A stretch of DNA of 64,000 nt from Deltaproteobacteria bacterium HGW-Deltaproteobacteria-18 (lineage in GTDB: Bacteria > Desulfobacterota > Desulfovibrionia > Desulfovibrionales > Desulfomicrobiaceae): positions 29,832-93,831 of the forward strand of contig PHBE01000017.1 of NCBI GenBank assembly GCA_002841885.1, given 5' to 3'. The notes under the pieces were generated by a model. That model was not told the DNA's origin and did no database searches. It worked only from the letters and a program-made list of their open reading frames with translations. The number at the start of each line of letters is the position of its first letter. The stretch's first letter is position 1. Both the position numbers and the translations under genes were made by a program. Positions 1-9,917 of this stretch are shown one piece after another.

Positions 1-66
1 TTTGGGATTGCTCAAAAGCTCGCTTGCCGCCGAATAGGCCTTGATGGCCAAAGGTGATACCGCCAT
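1..66 (-). CDS. fliE: Flagellar hook-basal body protein FliE (N-terminal fragment)
   Basis: Only the first 22 codons lie in the window; the gene continues past the left edge. The start ATG (complement of 64-66) follows a good AGGAGG ribosome site. The visible peptide begins MAVSPLAIKAYSAA, the kind of short N-terminus seen in FliE, which links the MS ring to the rod. It is third in the series flgB-flgC-fliE, the standard order of the basal-body operon. That position supports the call more than the short peptide does. Confidence 0.7.
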   Translation of the reverse strand, partial: MAVSPLAIKAYSAASELLSNPK

Positions 67-122
67 GGAATGCCTCCTTGTCTGTGTCTGCTACTTTATC
101 AGGCCGGGACTATGCTTCCGGC

Positions 123-560
123 CTATCGCCCGATTTCGAGGGCCTTGGAAAACATGCTCTTGGACGTGGTGATGGTCGAGACGTTGGCCTCGTACGCGCG
201 CATGGCCGAGAGCATGTTGGTCATCTCTTCCACCACGTTGATGTCAGGATAGCTGACATAGCCTTCTTCGTTGGCATCCGGGTGCCCCGGCTCGTAGACC
301 TGCTTGAGCGGTCGCCTGTCGTTCTGGACGGAATCGACCCGGACCCCTTTGACGTCCTGATCCAGGGCCGAGTTCATGGCCTTGGAGAAGGGGCTCTGCA
401 CTTCGGTTTCCTTGAAGATGACTTCCTTGCGGCGGTAGGGGCCTCCGTCCACGGTCCTGGTCGTCTTGGCGTTGGCCAGGTTCATGGAGATGACATTCAA
501 ATGGGTGCGTTCGGCCTTGAGCGCGGACGCTCCGACATCGATGGCGGTCATGAAGTCCAT
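123..560 (-). CDS. flgC: Flagellar basal-body rod protein FlgC
   Basis: 145 aa, the usual FlgC size. FlgC forms part of the proximal rod in the periplasm and is exported by the flagellar type III system. The N-terminus carries the rod-protein signature around residues 12-35 (SALKAERTHLNVISMNLANA). The C-terminal helix contains MLSAMRAYEANVSTI, the conserved coiled-coil end of rod and hook proteins. Its ATG shares one base with the flgB stop codon (TAATG), so translation is probably coupled. The fliE start lies 56 bp downstream. Confidence 0.95.
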   Translation of the reverse strand: MDFMTAIDVGASALKAERTHLNVISMNLANAKTTRTVDGGPYRRKEVIFKETEVQSPFSKAMNSALDQDVKGVRVDSVQNDRRPLKQVYEPGHPDANEEGYVSYPDINVVEEMTNMLSAMRAYEANVSTITTSKSMFSKALEIGR

Positions 561-970
561 TATTTGCCTCCGTCAGCGATAGTCTGCTTCAGGCCGGAGA
601 GGCTTTTCTGCATCACCGTCGCAAGCGTGTTGTAAAGGAGGTTGTTCTTGGCCATGACGGCCATTTCCTTGTCCAGGTCCACGTTGTCCACGCCCTGCAC
701 CACTCGCGGCGTCAACGATTTGGTTACGCTGGCCTCGGTCTTGTCAGCGGCAAAGGCGACCGGAAAGTGGTCCGGATGTGTGCGGGACACGGCACCGGCT
801 TCGGAGAGGCCGAGGGCGGCCTGCAGGTCTTTTTCAAACTCCAGGGTGCGGGCCTTGTAGCCGGGCGTGTTGATGTTCGCCAGGTTGGCGCTGACGATGT
901 TTTGACGCTGAAGCTGAAAATCCATGACCTTGGCCGTCAGATCAATGTGATCGGGAAACAAGCTTTTCAT
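560..970 (-). CDS. flgB: Flagellar basal-body rod protein FlgB
   Basis: 136 aa proximal rod protein. I place the start at the ATG complementary to 968-970 (MKSLFPDHIDL), preceded by AAGGGG. A longer in-frame reading from 1048 adds 26 residues that do not look like FlgB. Residues 13-35 contain the rod motif QNIVSANLANINTPGYKAR. It is the first gene of the flgB-flgC-fliE operon. A sigma-54-type promoter about 75 bp upstream (1044-1059) is the likely driver, in keeping with sigma-54 control of flagellar genes in this group. Confidence 0.94.
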   Translation of the reverse strand: MKSLFPDHIDLTAKVMDFQLQRQNIVSANLANINTPGYKARTLEFEKDLQAALGLSEAGAVSRTHPDHFPVAFAADKTEASVTKSLTPRVVQGVDNVDLDKEMAVMAKNNLLYNTLATVMQKSLSGLKQTIADGGK

Positions 971-1043
971 TCGATAACCCCTTGTCGTACCGGCATTTGT
1001 TGTTCTGTGTGAGGCAGAGCCGGGATGCTGACGAGGTCTGGTT

Positions 1044-1059
1044 TGCAATGACCATTCCA
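1044..1059 (-). promoter_or_regulatory. Candidate sigma-54 promoter for flgB-flgC-fliE
   Basis: On the minus strand the sequence reads TGGAATGGTCATTGCA. It has the invariant GG and GC dinucleotides 12 bp apart and a perfect TTGCA -12 box; the -24 box is TGGAAT instead of TGGCAC. The predicted start would fall near 1033, leaving a leader of about 60 nt before flgB. Sigma-54 control of early flagellar genes is established in related bacteria; use here is inferred. Confidence 0.55.
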
Positions 1060-1151
1060 GATTGTGAGGAAGACAGGATGATCTTTAAAATCATGATGTT
1101 GTCAGGATAAAGACAAGTTTGGGCACACATTTTGCGGGATGGCTTGGCAAG

Positions 1152-1167
1152 TGGCATCAAAGTTGCT
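1152..1167 (+). promoter_or_regulatory. Candidate sigma-54 promoter for the TPR gene
   Basis: TGGCATCAAAGTTGCT matches the -24/-12 consensus (TGGCAC-N5-TTGCW) at all but one key base, with GG and GC spaced exactly 12 bp apart. Transcription would begin near 1178, about 45 nt upstream of the TPR gene's ATG. It lies back to back with the flgB candidate, so both genes could respond to one enhancer-bound activator. Confidence 0.65.
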
Positions 1168-1222
1168 TTGTCGCTGACAGAGAATCAATGCATACTAGAT
1201 TTGCCGACAAGGAGGAGGAACC

Positions 1223-1780
1223 ATGAGTTCGCATCTGGATTATGAAATCAACAAGGAACTGGGCGAGTGTTATCTTTTCATGGGTGAGCTGGACAAGGCC
1301 GAGAGCTATTACCAGAAAGCCGCAAGCAGCAACGGCGTCCACCCTGATCCATATTTGGGTCTGGCGACCATTGCGGTGCAGCGCGGGGATCTGGACCAGG
1401 CCATGGCCATGTACCAGAAAGCCGAGGACATCGCCTCTTCGGACAAGTCCATCGCAGGCATAGCGCTCATCAGCGCCCAGCAGGGCCAGGAAGACAAGGC
1501 GTTCGGGCTGTATCTGAAGGCTCTTGCGCTCAATCCCGAAAACATTGTCGCTCTTTTCGGGCTGGTTCAGGTCGCGCATGTGCTTGGCCGCACGGCCGAG
1601 GCCATCGCTCCCCTGGAGCAGCATCTGGAATTGAATCCTGGCAAGAGCGAAGTCCGCTATGCCTTGAGCGGGTGTCTCGTGACCAGCGGCCGCAAGGACG
1701 AGGCCAGGGCGCACCTGCGCAGGCTTTTGGAGATGGACCCCGCCAACGCCTCGGCGTCCGAGCTTCTGGCCCAGCTCTAG
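1223..1780 (+). CDS. TPR-repeat protein, possibly flagellum-associated
   Basis: 185 aa, made almost entirely of tetratricopeptide repeats of about 34 residues (for example ECYLFMGELDKAESYYQKA, then repeats ending in LDQAMAMYQKAEDI and EAIAPLEQHLELNPG). No signal peptide or membrane segment is visible, so it should be a cytoplasmic protein-interaction scaffold. The start has a very strong GGAGGAGG site. It is divergent from the flgB operon and has its own sigma-54-like promoter, which suggests co-regulation with motility. The partner is unknown. Confidence 0.85.
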   Translation: MSSHLDYEINKELGECYLFMGELDKAESYYQKAASSNGVHPDPYLGLATIAVQRGDLDQAMAMYQKAEDIASSDKSIAGIALISAQQGQEDKAFGLYLKALALNPENIVALFGLVQVAHVLGRTAEAIAPLEQHLELNPGKSEVRYALSGCLVTSGRKDEARAHLRRLLEMDPANASASELLAQL

Positions 1781-1803
1781 AACGGCTGCGTTCCTCCTCC
1801 CTC

Positions 1804-1842
1804 AAGGCAGGTCGGCTCCCGGTAATCCGGGGTCCGGCCTGT
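1804..1842 (+). terminator. Possible hairpin after the TPR gene
   Basis: An imperfect GC-rich hairpin (outer AGGTCGG/CCGGCCT, inner CCCGG/CCGGG) lies 25 bp past the TPR stop. No clear T-tract follows, so it may be a weak or factor-dependent terminator or only an mRNA structure. It sits in the leader of the following purine gene. Confidence 0.3.
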
Positions 1843-1912
1843 CTGCGTTATTGCATATTGCGGTCAAAGGTGGCAGTGCACGGCGAACATTCTTTTCGAG
1901 ATGGGGGATACC

Positions 1913-2506
1913 ATGAATATGTTGCCGATTCGCCGGGCCATCCTGAGCGTAACAGATAAATCAGGCCTTGAGGACTTTGCCCGCTTTCTGCAGGGCCATG
2001 GGGTGGAGCTTGTTTCCACCGGGGGCACCCGCAAGAAACTCGTCCAGGCGGGCCTTAAAGTCCGTTCCGTCAGCGATGTGACCGGTTTTCCGGAGATCCT
2101 GGGCGGCCGGGTCAAGACCCTGCACCCGCACGTGCACGCCGGAATTCTGGCGGACAAGGATGATGCCGCGCACATGCAGACCTTGAAGGACCTGCGGCTG
2201 TCTCCCTTCGATCTCATCTGCGTCAATCTCTACAATTTTGCCGAAGCCGTGCGCCAGACCCTGGAAGACAAGCAGGCCGTGGAGCAGATCGACATCGGCG
2301 GGCCGACCATGCTGCGCGCTTCGGCCAAGAACTTTCATTCCGTGGCCGTGATCCCCGATCCGTCACACTATGCCGAATGCATGCAGGAGATGAAGGGCAA
2401 CGGCGGTTCCCTTTCCCTGGATTTCCGCAAGCGCATGGCCGTAGCGACTTTTGCCCTGACTTCGGAATACGACCGCATGATCACCGAGTACCTGAGCCGC
2501 TCCTGA
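1913..2506 (+). CDS. purH: IMP cyclohydrolase (stand-alone PurH N-terminal domain)
   Basis: 197 aa. It corresponds to only the N-terminal MGS-like domain of bifunctional PurH and closes FAICAR to IMP, the last step of IMP synthesis. Visible motifs are the substrate loop STGGTRKKL (residues 36-44), GGRVKTLHPHVHAGIL and DIGGPTMLRAS. I chose ATG 1913 because GGGGG sits 6 bp upstream; ATG 1901 overlaps that site. The transformylase half is a separate gene at 7096-8370. Splitting of PurH is known in Desulfovibrionales. Confidence 0.93.
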   Translation: MNMLPIRRAILSVTDKSGLEDFARFLQGHGVELVSTGGTRKKLVQAGLKVRSVSDVTGFPEILGGRVKTLHPHVHAGILADKDDAAHMQTLKDLRLSPFDLICVNLYNFAEAVRQTLEDKQAVEQIDIGGPTMLRASAKNFHSVAVIPDPSHYAECMQEMKGNGGSLSLDFRKRMAVATFALTSEYDRMITEYLSRS

Positions 2507-2549
2507 CGGAGCGGCCCGGCCGGCCCACGCCGGCAACGGAGAGAACACC

Positions 2550-4172
2550 ATAGCATCCAAACCTCTGGGTAACCTGACCGGCCTGAAGCCCAGCCAGATC
2601 ACGGCCATTTCTCGTCTCTACAACAGGCGCTTTCCCGACCAGGGCGGGTTTACTCCCGACCAGGCCCGGGAGCTGGCCATCCTGAGCAGGGGCATAAGCC
2701 GCCAGATCGGCGTGCTCGTAAACCGCAAGGGCGTCCCGGTCATGGTGCTGGTCGGAGAGCAGGACGGCATCCTGATCCCCGAACTCTCACGTCATCGCCA
2801 GGCCGATTCCAGACTGTCCGGCCTGCGCCTCCTGCACACCCATCTTGATTCGTCCCTGCTGACCCAGGAAGACCTCATGGACATGGTCTTTTTGCGTCTC
2901 GACGCGGTCTGCGTGCTTACGGTGTCTCCCGACGGAGCCCCCAGGACCTGCCAGATCGCGCACATCCTGCCTCCGAACACCGACGAGCTGCCCTATCAGG
3001 TCCACCCGGCCATGATCTGGGATGATGTGGACTTTGATTTCGGAGCGAACGTCAAGGCCCTGGAAGACGAACTCGCGCGTACGGGCCAGAGCGTGGCTGC
3101 CACGGCCCGCGAGGGCTCGGCCATTCTGGTCAGCGTGGCTTCCGAATCCAGAGGTGCGCAGGAACGCTCACTGGCCGAGCTGGCAGAACTGGCGGACACG
3201 GCCGGACTGGAAGTGGTGGGGCAGGTCGTGCAGCGGGTGACCAAGGTCAATCCCAAGCTCATCCTGGGCCGGGGTAAACTTTCGGAACTTGAAGTATTGG
3301 CCCTGCAGAAGAATGCCGCGACTCTGGTCTTCGATCAGGAACTGACCCCCACGCAGCAGCGCAACCTGAGCCAGATCACCGAGCGCAAGGTTCTGGACCG
3401 CACGCAGCTCATTCTCGATATTTTCGCCCAGCACGCCCAAACCCGCGAAGGAAAGCTGCAGGTCGAGATGGCCCAGCTCAAATACATGATGCCGCGTCTG
3501 GTGGGGCAGAATCGGGCCTTAAGCAGGCTGGCAGGGGGTATCGGTGGACGCGGTCCGGGCGAATCGCGCCTGGAGATGGATCGCCGCAAGATCCGCGAGC
3601 GCATCGCCCAGATCAAGACCGAGCTCGGGAGCGTGCGCAAGCACCGCAAGTCCACGCGCAGCCGCCGCGACAAGGCCGGGCTGCCCATCGTCTCTCTGGT
3701 CGGGTACACCAACGCGGGCAAATCCACGCTCCTGAACACCCTGACCAAGAGCGTGGTCCTGGCCGAGAACAAGCTTTTCGCGACGCTCGATCCCACCAGC
3801 CGCCGGCTGCGTTTTCCCGAGGACCGGGAAATCATCCTGACCGACACCGTGGGGTTCATCCGACATCTGCCGGCCGACCTGCGCGAGGCCTTCATGGCGA
3901 CCCTGGAGGAACTCGAGAGCGCGGACGTGCTGGTGCATGTGGCCGACGCCTCGCACCCGGAGATGGACGCCCAGATCGAAGCGGTGGAGTCCATCCTGCG
4001 CGACCTGTCCATCGACGGAATTCCCCGCATCCTCGCCCTGAACAAGACAGACCGCATAAGCGAAGAGACTCGCCAGACCTTGAGCTTCGTCTATCCTGAC
4101 GCGGTCTTCATCTCCGCCCTCGAACGCCCGACCCTGGCTCCTTTGGTCGATCGCATCAAATCACTGCTGTGA
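2550..4172 (+). CDS. hflX: GTPase HflX (apparent AUA start codon)
   Basis: About 540 aa when read from 2550. HflX is a ribosome-associated GTPase that splits stalled 70S ribosomes. The C-terminal G domain has the P-loop GYTNAGKST near residue 385, DTVGF near 432 and NKTD in LALNKTDR; the glycine-rich linker GGIGGRGPGES precedes it. The reading frame before the first ordinary start (GTG 2712) continues an HflX-like N-terminus (GNLTGLKPSQITAI). No ATG, GTG or TTG is near; ATA at 2550, 7 nt after GGAGA, is the only well-placed initiator. If AUA is not used, translation would start at GTG 2712 and give 486 aa. Confidence 0.92.
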   Translation: MASKPLGNLTGLKPSQITAISRLYNRRFPDQGGFTPDQARELAILSRGISRQIGVLVNRKGVPVMVLVGEQDGILIPELSRHRQADSRLSGLRLLHTHLDSSLLTQEDLMDMVFLRLDAVCVLTVSPDGAPRTCQIAHILPPNTDELPYQVHPAMIWDDVDFDFGANVKALEDELARTGQSVAATAREGSAILVSVASESRGAQERSLAELAELADTAGLEVVGQVVQRVTKVNPKLILGRGKLSELEVLALQKNAATLVFDQELTPTQQRNLSQITERKVLDRTQLILDIFAQHAQTREGKLQVEMAQLKYMMPRLVGQNRALSRLAGGIGGRGPGESRLEMDRRKIRERIAQIKTELGSVRKHRKSTRSRRDKAGLPIVSLVGYTNAGKSTLLNTLTKSVVLAENKLFATLDPTSRRLRFPEDREIILTDTVGFIRHLPADLREAFMATLEELESADVLVHVADASHPEMDAQIEAVESILRDLSIDGIPRILALNKTDRISEETRQTLSFVYPDAVFISALERPTLAPLVDRIKSLL

Positions 4173-4257
4173 CGCTGCGCCCAGTGCGGAGCCTCCTTCG
4201 ATAAAGGCGGGAATCCATGTGCGGAGCCGCCCCGGCCGCAGATTCCCGCTGCATACA

Positions 4258-4294
4258 GAAAAAGCGCGAAAACCCAGGAGGTTTCCGCGCTTTT
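4258..4294. terminator. Bidirectional intrinsic terminator between hflX and plsY
   Basis: Inverted repeat AAAAGCGCGAAAAC / GTTTCCGCGCTTTT with a loop of about 7 nt, A-rich on the left and T-rich on the right, so it can end transcription from both converging genes. Confidence 0.85.
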
Positions 4295-4316
4295 CGCGTT
4301 GAATTCAGGACGAAGG

Positions 4317-4901
4317 CTATTTTATCTTCCAGGGATGTTCTTCACCGGCCATGAGGCGCTGGATATTTTCGGAGTGTTTCCAGAAAATCAGCGCCATGAG
4401 CACCAGGGCCAGGGGAATGGCGCCGTAAAGGCCCTGGAAGAGCAGGACCACCGGCATGAGGGCGACCATGACCAGGGAGGCCAGGGACACGAAGTTGTAG
4501 AAGTACAGGGCCGCCAGGAAGCCCAGGGCGCAGAGTATCGTCCCGGAGGTGGAGATGGCTACGAAGGCGCCTACCCATGTGGCCACGCCCTTGCCGCCCT
4601 TGCCGTGCAGAAATACGGAGAACATGTGTCCGCAAACCGCGGCCGTGGCGACCAGCGTCAGAAAAAAGTAGGAATCCGAGAAGCTTGCGGCCAGGGCCAC
4701 GGGCACGAAGCCTTTGAGCATGTCCAGGGTCAGGGTCATGGCGCCGTACTTGGTGCCGCAGAGACGGCCGACGTTGGTGGCACCGATGTTGCCGCTGCCC
4801 TGCTGGCGCGGGTCGATGCCGCAGCAGGTTCTGGAGATCAAGAGGCCGAAGGGCATGGCACCCAGAAGATAGCTGATCGCGAGCCAGAATATTGTCACCA
4901 T
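4317..4901 (-). CDS. plsY: Glycerol-3-phosphate acyltransferase PlsY
   Basis: 194 aa integral membrane enzyme that transfers an acyl group from acyl-phosphate to the sn-1 position of glycerol-3-phosphate, the first step of phospholipid synthesis. It begins with membrane segment IFWLAISYLLGAMPFG followed by the PlsY motif SGNIGATNVGR (about residues 36-46). A second motif, HGKGGKGVATWVGA, lies near residue 99. About five hydrophobic segments are visible. The ribosome site AAGGAG is clear. It is 79 bp downstream of the RNase II-family gene on the same strand. Confidence 0.95.
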   Translation of the reverse strand: MVTIFWLAISYLLGAMPFGLLISRTCCGIDPRQQGSGNIGATNVGRLCGTKYGAMTLTLDMLKGFVPVALAASFSDSYFFLTLVATAAVCGHMFSVFLHGKGGKGVATWVGAFVAISTSGTILCALGFLAALYFYNFVSLASLVMVALMPVVLLFQGLYGAIPLALVLMALIFWKHSENIQRLMAGEEHPWKIK

Positions 4902-4980
4902 GTGCAGTCTCCTTGGTCTTTGGAAAGTTGGATTGGCATGTGCCGAAATCCCCTACGTGAAAATGGCCTGCCGGACAAGT

Positions 4981-7023
4981 TCATTCCTCCTCCCAGGCCT
5001 CCACGATTTTGATTTCGTTGTTCAGCGGGTCGACCTTACCGATTCTGATGGAAAAGCCCTGACCGAGCCGGATCTTGTCACCGAAGATCTTGCGTGGTGC
5101 CTTCAGGAAGAGCTGCAGATCGGGCAGCGAGATGGTCACCAGGTGCGAGCCGGGATCGACAATGATCCCTGACCAGCGCATCTTTTTGTGGTTTTGCCTG
5201 AAATATTCGTATTTCCAGTATCTCGGGCGCATGCGCTGGACCTGCCCGACCAGTTCGGCCCTGCTGGACAGCAGCGGGAGCAGGCTCTCGAGCTCGGACT
5301 GGCTCAGCAGCCGTCCCTGTCCGGTCAGCCGGGCCATGATCTGGGCCATGTTGATGAAGTCCGAATAACGCCTAAGCGGCGAAGTTACCGGGGCGTAAGC
5401 CTTGGCTCCGATGGTGGCGTGACGCCGGGGCTCGCATTCCAGGATGGAGGGGCCCATGTTGTTGATGATGCGGTAGATGTCCGTGGGATCGGTCCAGACT
5501 CCGGCGCTTTCTGCGGACAGCGTGATGTTCTGCGTCCTGAAAAGAAGGGCAGTGCCCGTCTCTCGGGCCCACGAGCCCATGGCCTTGTTGGCCAGGATCA
5601 TGAATTCGGACACGATTTTTTGCGATTCGGGCGTGGATTCCGACTGCACGACCTCGACTTCCGGGTTGATCGGATCCTTGCACAGGACCATGCGCGGGTC
5701 AGGCTGGTCCATGATCACCGCGTGCTCGCGGATGCGCCCCTGTCGCAGTAGGGTGGCCAGATCGCGGGCGTGATGCAGCATCCCGGGAGCGCCTGTGGCG
5801 ATCTCGTTTTCAACGCCTGTGTAGGTCAGGTTGGCCTTTATGCTGATCCACGCGATTTGCGGGTCAAGGGAGCGCAAGGCTCCTTCCGAATCCAGATCAA
5901 AGGAGATGACCAGAGCCGGGCGATCCTGGCCGGCCCGGAGGCTGAAGAAATCCTTGCCCAGGGCCTCGGGGAGCATGTGGCTGGTGCCTTCGGGCAGATA
6001 GAGGGAGGTGAAGCGGTGCAGTACGGCCCTGTCCAGAGGACTGCCGAACTCCCAGCCGAGACAGGGGCAGGCCAGGGCCAGGCGAAGCTTGAACCCGTCC
6101 TGGTCGCGAGTCAGGTCGAAACCGTCGTCGATGTCCTGGGTGCTGGAGGAGTCGATGGTCACGATGTCCGCGATGGGCTCGGTGCGCATGGCCACTACCC
6201 GTTCCTGCAGGGCCGCGACCGCCTCGGCGTGGGCTTCGGCCCAGTCCGCCTCCCAATGGTATTGGGCGCGGCAGAGGTGGAAATTGAAATGCGGCGGCAC
6301 GATGCCCCAGGCCTGGGCCAGAAACAGGGGCAGGTGCGGGTCTTCCGGCAGGCCCTGGCTCATGGTCTTCCACAGGGCGTCCGAATCCCGGTCGTCGGGG
6401 TTGCACAGGCGGGTCATGAGCAGGTCGCGGATGCGGTCCATCTGTTCTTCGTCAGGCTGGGGCAGGGCGCTTTTGCGCTTGCAGAAGATGTCCCACAGTC
6501 CGCGCAGAAAAACCTGCCCGAAGCCGACCAGGCGCTCACGCTCCTGAGCCTTGCGCATCTCTTCCTGGCGGCGTTCCACGGTCTCCAGCGGATATATCTC
6601 GAACTGGGGCGGGGAGAACTTGAAATGGGTCTTGGTCTGCAGGAGCTTGCGCCCCAAAGCCGCAAGCTGGTCGGGACTTGGCTCCTCGAAGACCAGGCTT
6701 GCGAACCAGTCAATGCCCGCTTCGTCCACTTCGCCCTGGGCCAGGTCCCAGATCTCCAGCGCGTCGACGGATTCAGCCAGGCGCTCCCGGCGGCCGTTGT
6801 GGGTGCGCAGCAGATCGAGCATTTCCTGGCGGCTGCTGTCTGCCGGGCATTGGGGGCCAAGCCAGGGCAGGACGCGGGAAAGGGGGAGCTTGAGTTCGCG
6901 CTGCCCGGATGTGAAAACCCGCAGGCGCGGTCCCTGGACGTCCAGGACCCAGGCAGTCACGGGCTGGTTGTCCTGCAGGAATTCCATGATGCACCCTGGC
7001 TGCAGGGAGAGAGAGGTGGACAT
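4981..7023 (-). CDS. RNase II-family (RNB) exoribonuclease
   Basis: 680 aa. The central RNB domain has the catalytic acidic signature DSSSTQDIDDGFDL at about residues 289-302, whose aspartates bind the catalytic metal ions in 3'-to-5' hydrolytic exoribonucleases. The N-terminal 250 residues do not look like the usual cold-shock domains of E. coli Rnb; the C-terminal 70 residues probably form an S1-like RNA-binding fold. The start at 7023 keeps the segment LQPGCIMEFLQ; the nearby internal ATG (6987) would remove it. Substrates are unknown. Confidence 0.88.
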   Translation of the reverse strand: MSTSLSLQPGCIMEFLQDNQPVTAWVLDVQGPRLRVFTSGQRELKLPLSRVLPWLGPQCPADSSRQEMLDLLRTHNGRRERLAESVDALEIWDLAQGEVDEAGIDWFASLVFEEPSPDQLAALGRKLLQTKTHFKFSPPQFEIYPLETVERRQEEMRKAQERERLVGFGQVFLRGLWDIFCKRKSALPQPDEEQMDRIRDLLMTRLCNPDDRDSDALWKTMSQGLPEDPHLPLFLAQAWGIVPPHFNFHLCRAQYHWEADWAEAHAEAVAALQERVVAMRTEPIADIVTIDSSSTQDIDDGFDLTRDQDGFKLRLALACPCLGWEFGSPLDRAVLHRFTSLYLPEGTSHMLPEALGKDFFSLRAGQDRPALVISFDLDSEGALRSLDPQIAWISIKANLTYTGVENEIATGAPGMLHHARDLATLLRQGRIREHAVIMDQPDPRMVLCKDPINPEVEVVQSESTPESQKIVSEFMILANKAMGSWARETGTALLFRTQNITLSAESAGVWTDPTDIYRIINNMGPSILECEPRRHATIGAKAYAPVTSPLRRYSDFINMAQIMARLTGQGRLLSQSELESLLPLLSSRAELVGQVQRMRPRYWKYEYFRQNHKKMRWSGIIVDPGSHLVTISLPDLQLFLKAPRKIFGDKIRLGQGFSIRIGKVDPLNNEIKIVEAWEEE

Positions 7024-7047
7024 AAAAGGCCTTATGCGCTGTGCGCG

Positions 7048-7093
7048 TGAGCCGGCCGGGCCGGCTCGGATGAACGGCCCGGAGGGGGCCGTG
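7048..7093. repeat. Two adjacent palindromes between AICAR transformylase and the RNB gene
   Basis: AGCCGGCC/GGCCGGCT at 7050-7066 and ACGGCCC/GGGCCGT at about 7073-7092 each form a strong hairpin. Neither is followed by a T-tract on the minus strand, so a simple intrinsic terminator is doubtful. They may be an mRNA processing or attenuation structure between two same-strand genes. Confidence 0.4.
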
Positions 7094-7095
7094 TT

Positions 7096-8370
7096 CTAGT
7101 GTTTGAAGGAGCGCTGGCCAGTGAAGACCATGGCCACCTGTGAGGTGGCGCTGTTCACGGCCTGGATGATTTCCCAGTCGCGGATGGAGCCGCCGGGCTG
7201 GGCGATGGCGGTAACACCCTGGGCAACGGCAAGATCAACGCCGTCACGGAAGGGAAAAAATCCGTCCGAGACGAGGACCGTTCCGGGCAGGCCGCCCCGG
7301 TCGGCATCGGTCTTCTTCAGGATTTCTTCCAGGGACGCGGCCAGTTCGGCGTCGGTCTTGGCCTTGAGCTTGAGTTCGTAAAGGGAAAGGTTGTGACGTT
7401 CGAAGGCCAGCCTGTCGGCATACTTGGTGTAGGCCTTCTGGATGGTCAGTTCAACGCAGCCCACCCGGTCCTGCTCACCCGTGCCGATGGACACGGTGGC
7501 CCCGTCGCGGGCGAAGATGATGGAGTTCGAGGTCACTCCGGCTTCCACGGCCCAGGCGAAGAGCAGGTCTTCGGCTTCGCGGCGGCTGGGCTTGCGGGCA
7601 AGGTAGGTGGTGCCGTCCTTGATCGCTTCGGCGGGCAGGAAGTCGTCCTCGGTCAGGATTCTGTTTCTGAAGGAGGCCTGGATGATGAGTCCCCCGTCGA
7701 CCAGGGACTTTATGTCCAGAAAAGGGGTTCCCACGATTTTTTCCAGTTCGGCCAGCGCCGGAATGCGGATGATGCGCAGGTTCTTTTTCGCGGTCAGGAC
7801 GGTCAGGGCCTCGGCCGTGAAATCCGGGGCGGCGATGACCTCGAAGTAGCTCGCGCTTATGAATTCGGCACAGTCCTTGTCGAGGGTGCGGTTGACGATG
7901 ATGGTGCCGCCGAAAGCCGCGATGCGGTCGGAGGCGAAGGCGCGGGAAAGTGCCGTGAACAGGCCGCCATCGGACCAGGCCGCGCCGCAGGGGTTGTTGT
8001 GCTTGAGGATGATGGCGGCGGGCTTGGCTGTCAGGTACTGGAGCATGTTGATGCCGTTGTCCACGTCGGTCAGGTTGATCTTGCCCGGATGCTTGCCGGA
8101 CTGGATCAGGTTCTCCTCGGTCAGGCTCGAAACGAGCTTGTGTTGTCCCTGCTGGAAGGCGACTCCGTCCATGTTGAAGGAACTATCGACCACTTCGTAG
8201 AGGGCCGCGGGCTGGTCCGGGTTTTCGCCGTAGCGCAATCCTTTCTGTTCGCCGCCGATGTTCCAGGTTTTCTTGGCGTAGCGGATGGTCTGATCACCCA
8301 CGGTCAAGGTCAGGTCGGCAGGAAAGGAGTCCCGGTTCAGTGTATGATACATCTTCTTGAGATCACTCAT
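7096..8370 (-). CDS. purH: AICAR transformylase (stand-alone PurH C-terminal domain)
   Basis: 424 aa. It transfers a formyl group from 10-formyl-tetrahydrofolate to AICAR, the step before the cyclohydrolase at 1913-2506. Key motifs are RYGENPDQPAALY near residue 45 and the catalytic Lys-His pair in KHNNPCGAAWSDG near residue 123. I start at ATG 8370 (MSDLKKMYHTL) with GGAG just upstream; the 31 extra in-frame codons beyond it look like intergenic sequence. It is divergent from purA with 271 bp between them, so the two purine genes may share regulation. Confidence 0.94.
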   Translation of the reverse strand: MSDLKKMYHTLNRDSFPADLTLTVGDQTIRYAKKTWNIGGEQKGLRYGENPDQPAALYEVVDSSFNMDGVAFQQGQHKLVSSLTEENLIQSGKHPGKINLTDVDNGINMLQYLTAKPAAIILKHNNPCGAAWSDGGLFTALSRAFASDRIAAFGGTIIVNRTLDKDCAEFISASYFEVIAAPDFTAEALTVLTAKKNLRIIRIPALAELEKIVGTPFLDIKSLVDGGLIIQASFRNRILTEDDFLPAEAIKDGTTYLARKPSRREAEDLLFAWAVEAGVTSNSIIFARDGATVSIGTGEQDRVGCVELTIQKAYTKYADRLAFERHNLSLYELKLKAKTDAELAASLEEILKKTDADRGGLPGTVLVSDGFFPFRDGVDLAVAQGVTAIAQPGGSIRDWEIIQAVNSATSQVAMVFTGQRSFKH

Positions 8371-8553
8371 ATAGTCTCCGAAAAGAGGATTTGGCGTTGT
8401 CCGGCCCGAGGACCGGGCCGTGCGAATCCATGTGCCCCTAGCACAGGCCCGAATGGACGGCAAATCCCGTGCCGGGGCGGGACCCGGTCACAGTCGTGCG
8501 ACATGCGCGAATTTACGGATTCGTGTTTTTTGAGAGCCAATCGATTGCGTAAA

Positions 8554-9916
<1,363 letters not shown>

Positions 9917-9917
9917 C

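Noticed and set aside
5770..7050. A 426-codon open frame on the plus strand
   Set aside because: It is antisense to the RNB exonuclease gene, whose catalytic motif is intact; composition is typical of a shadow frame.
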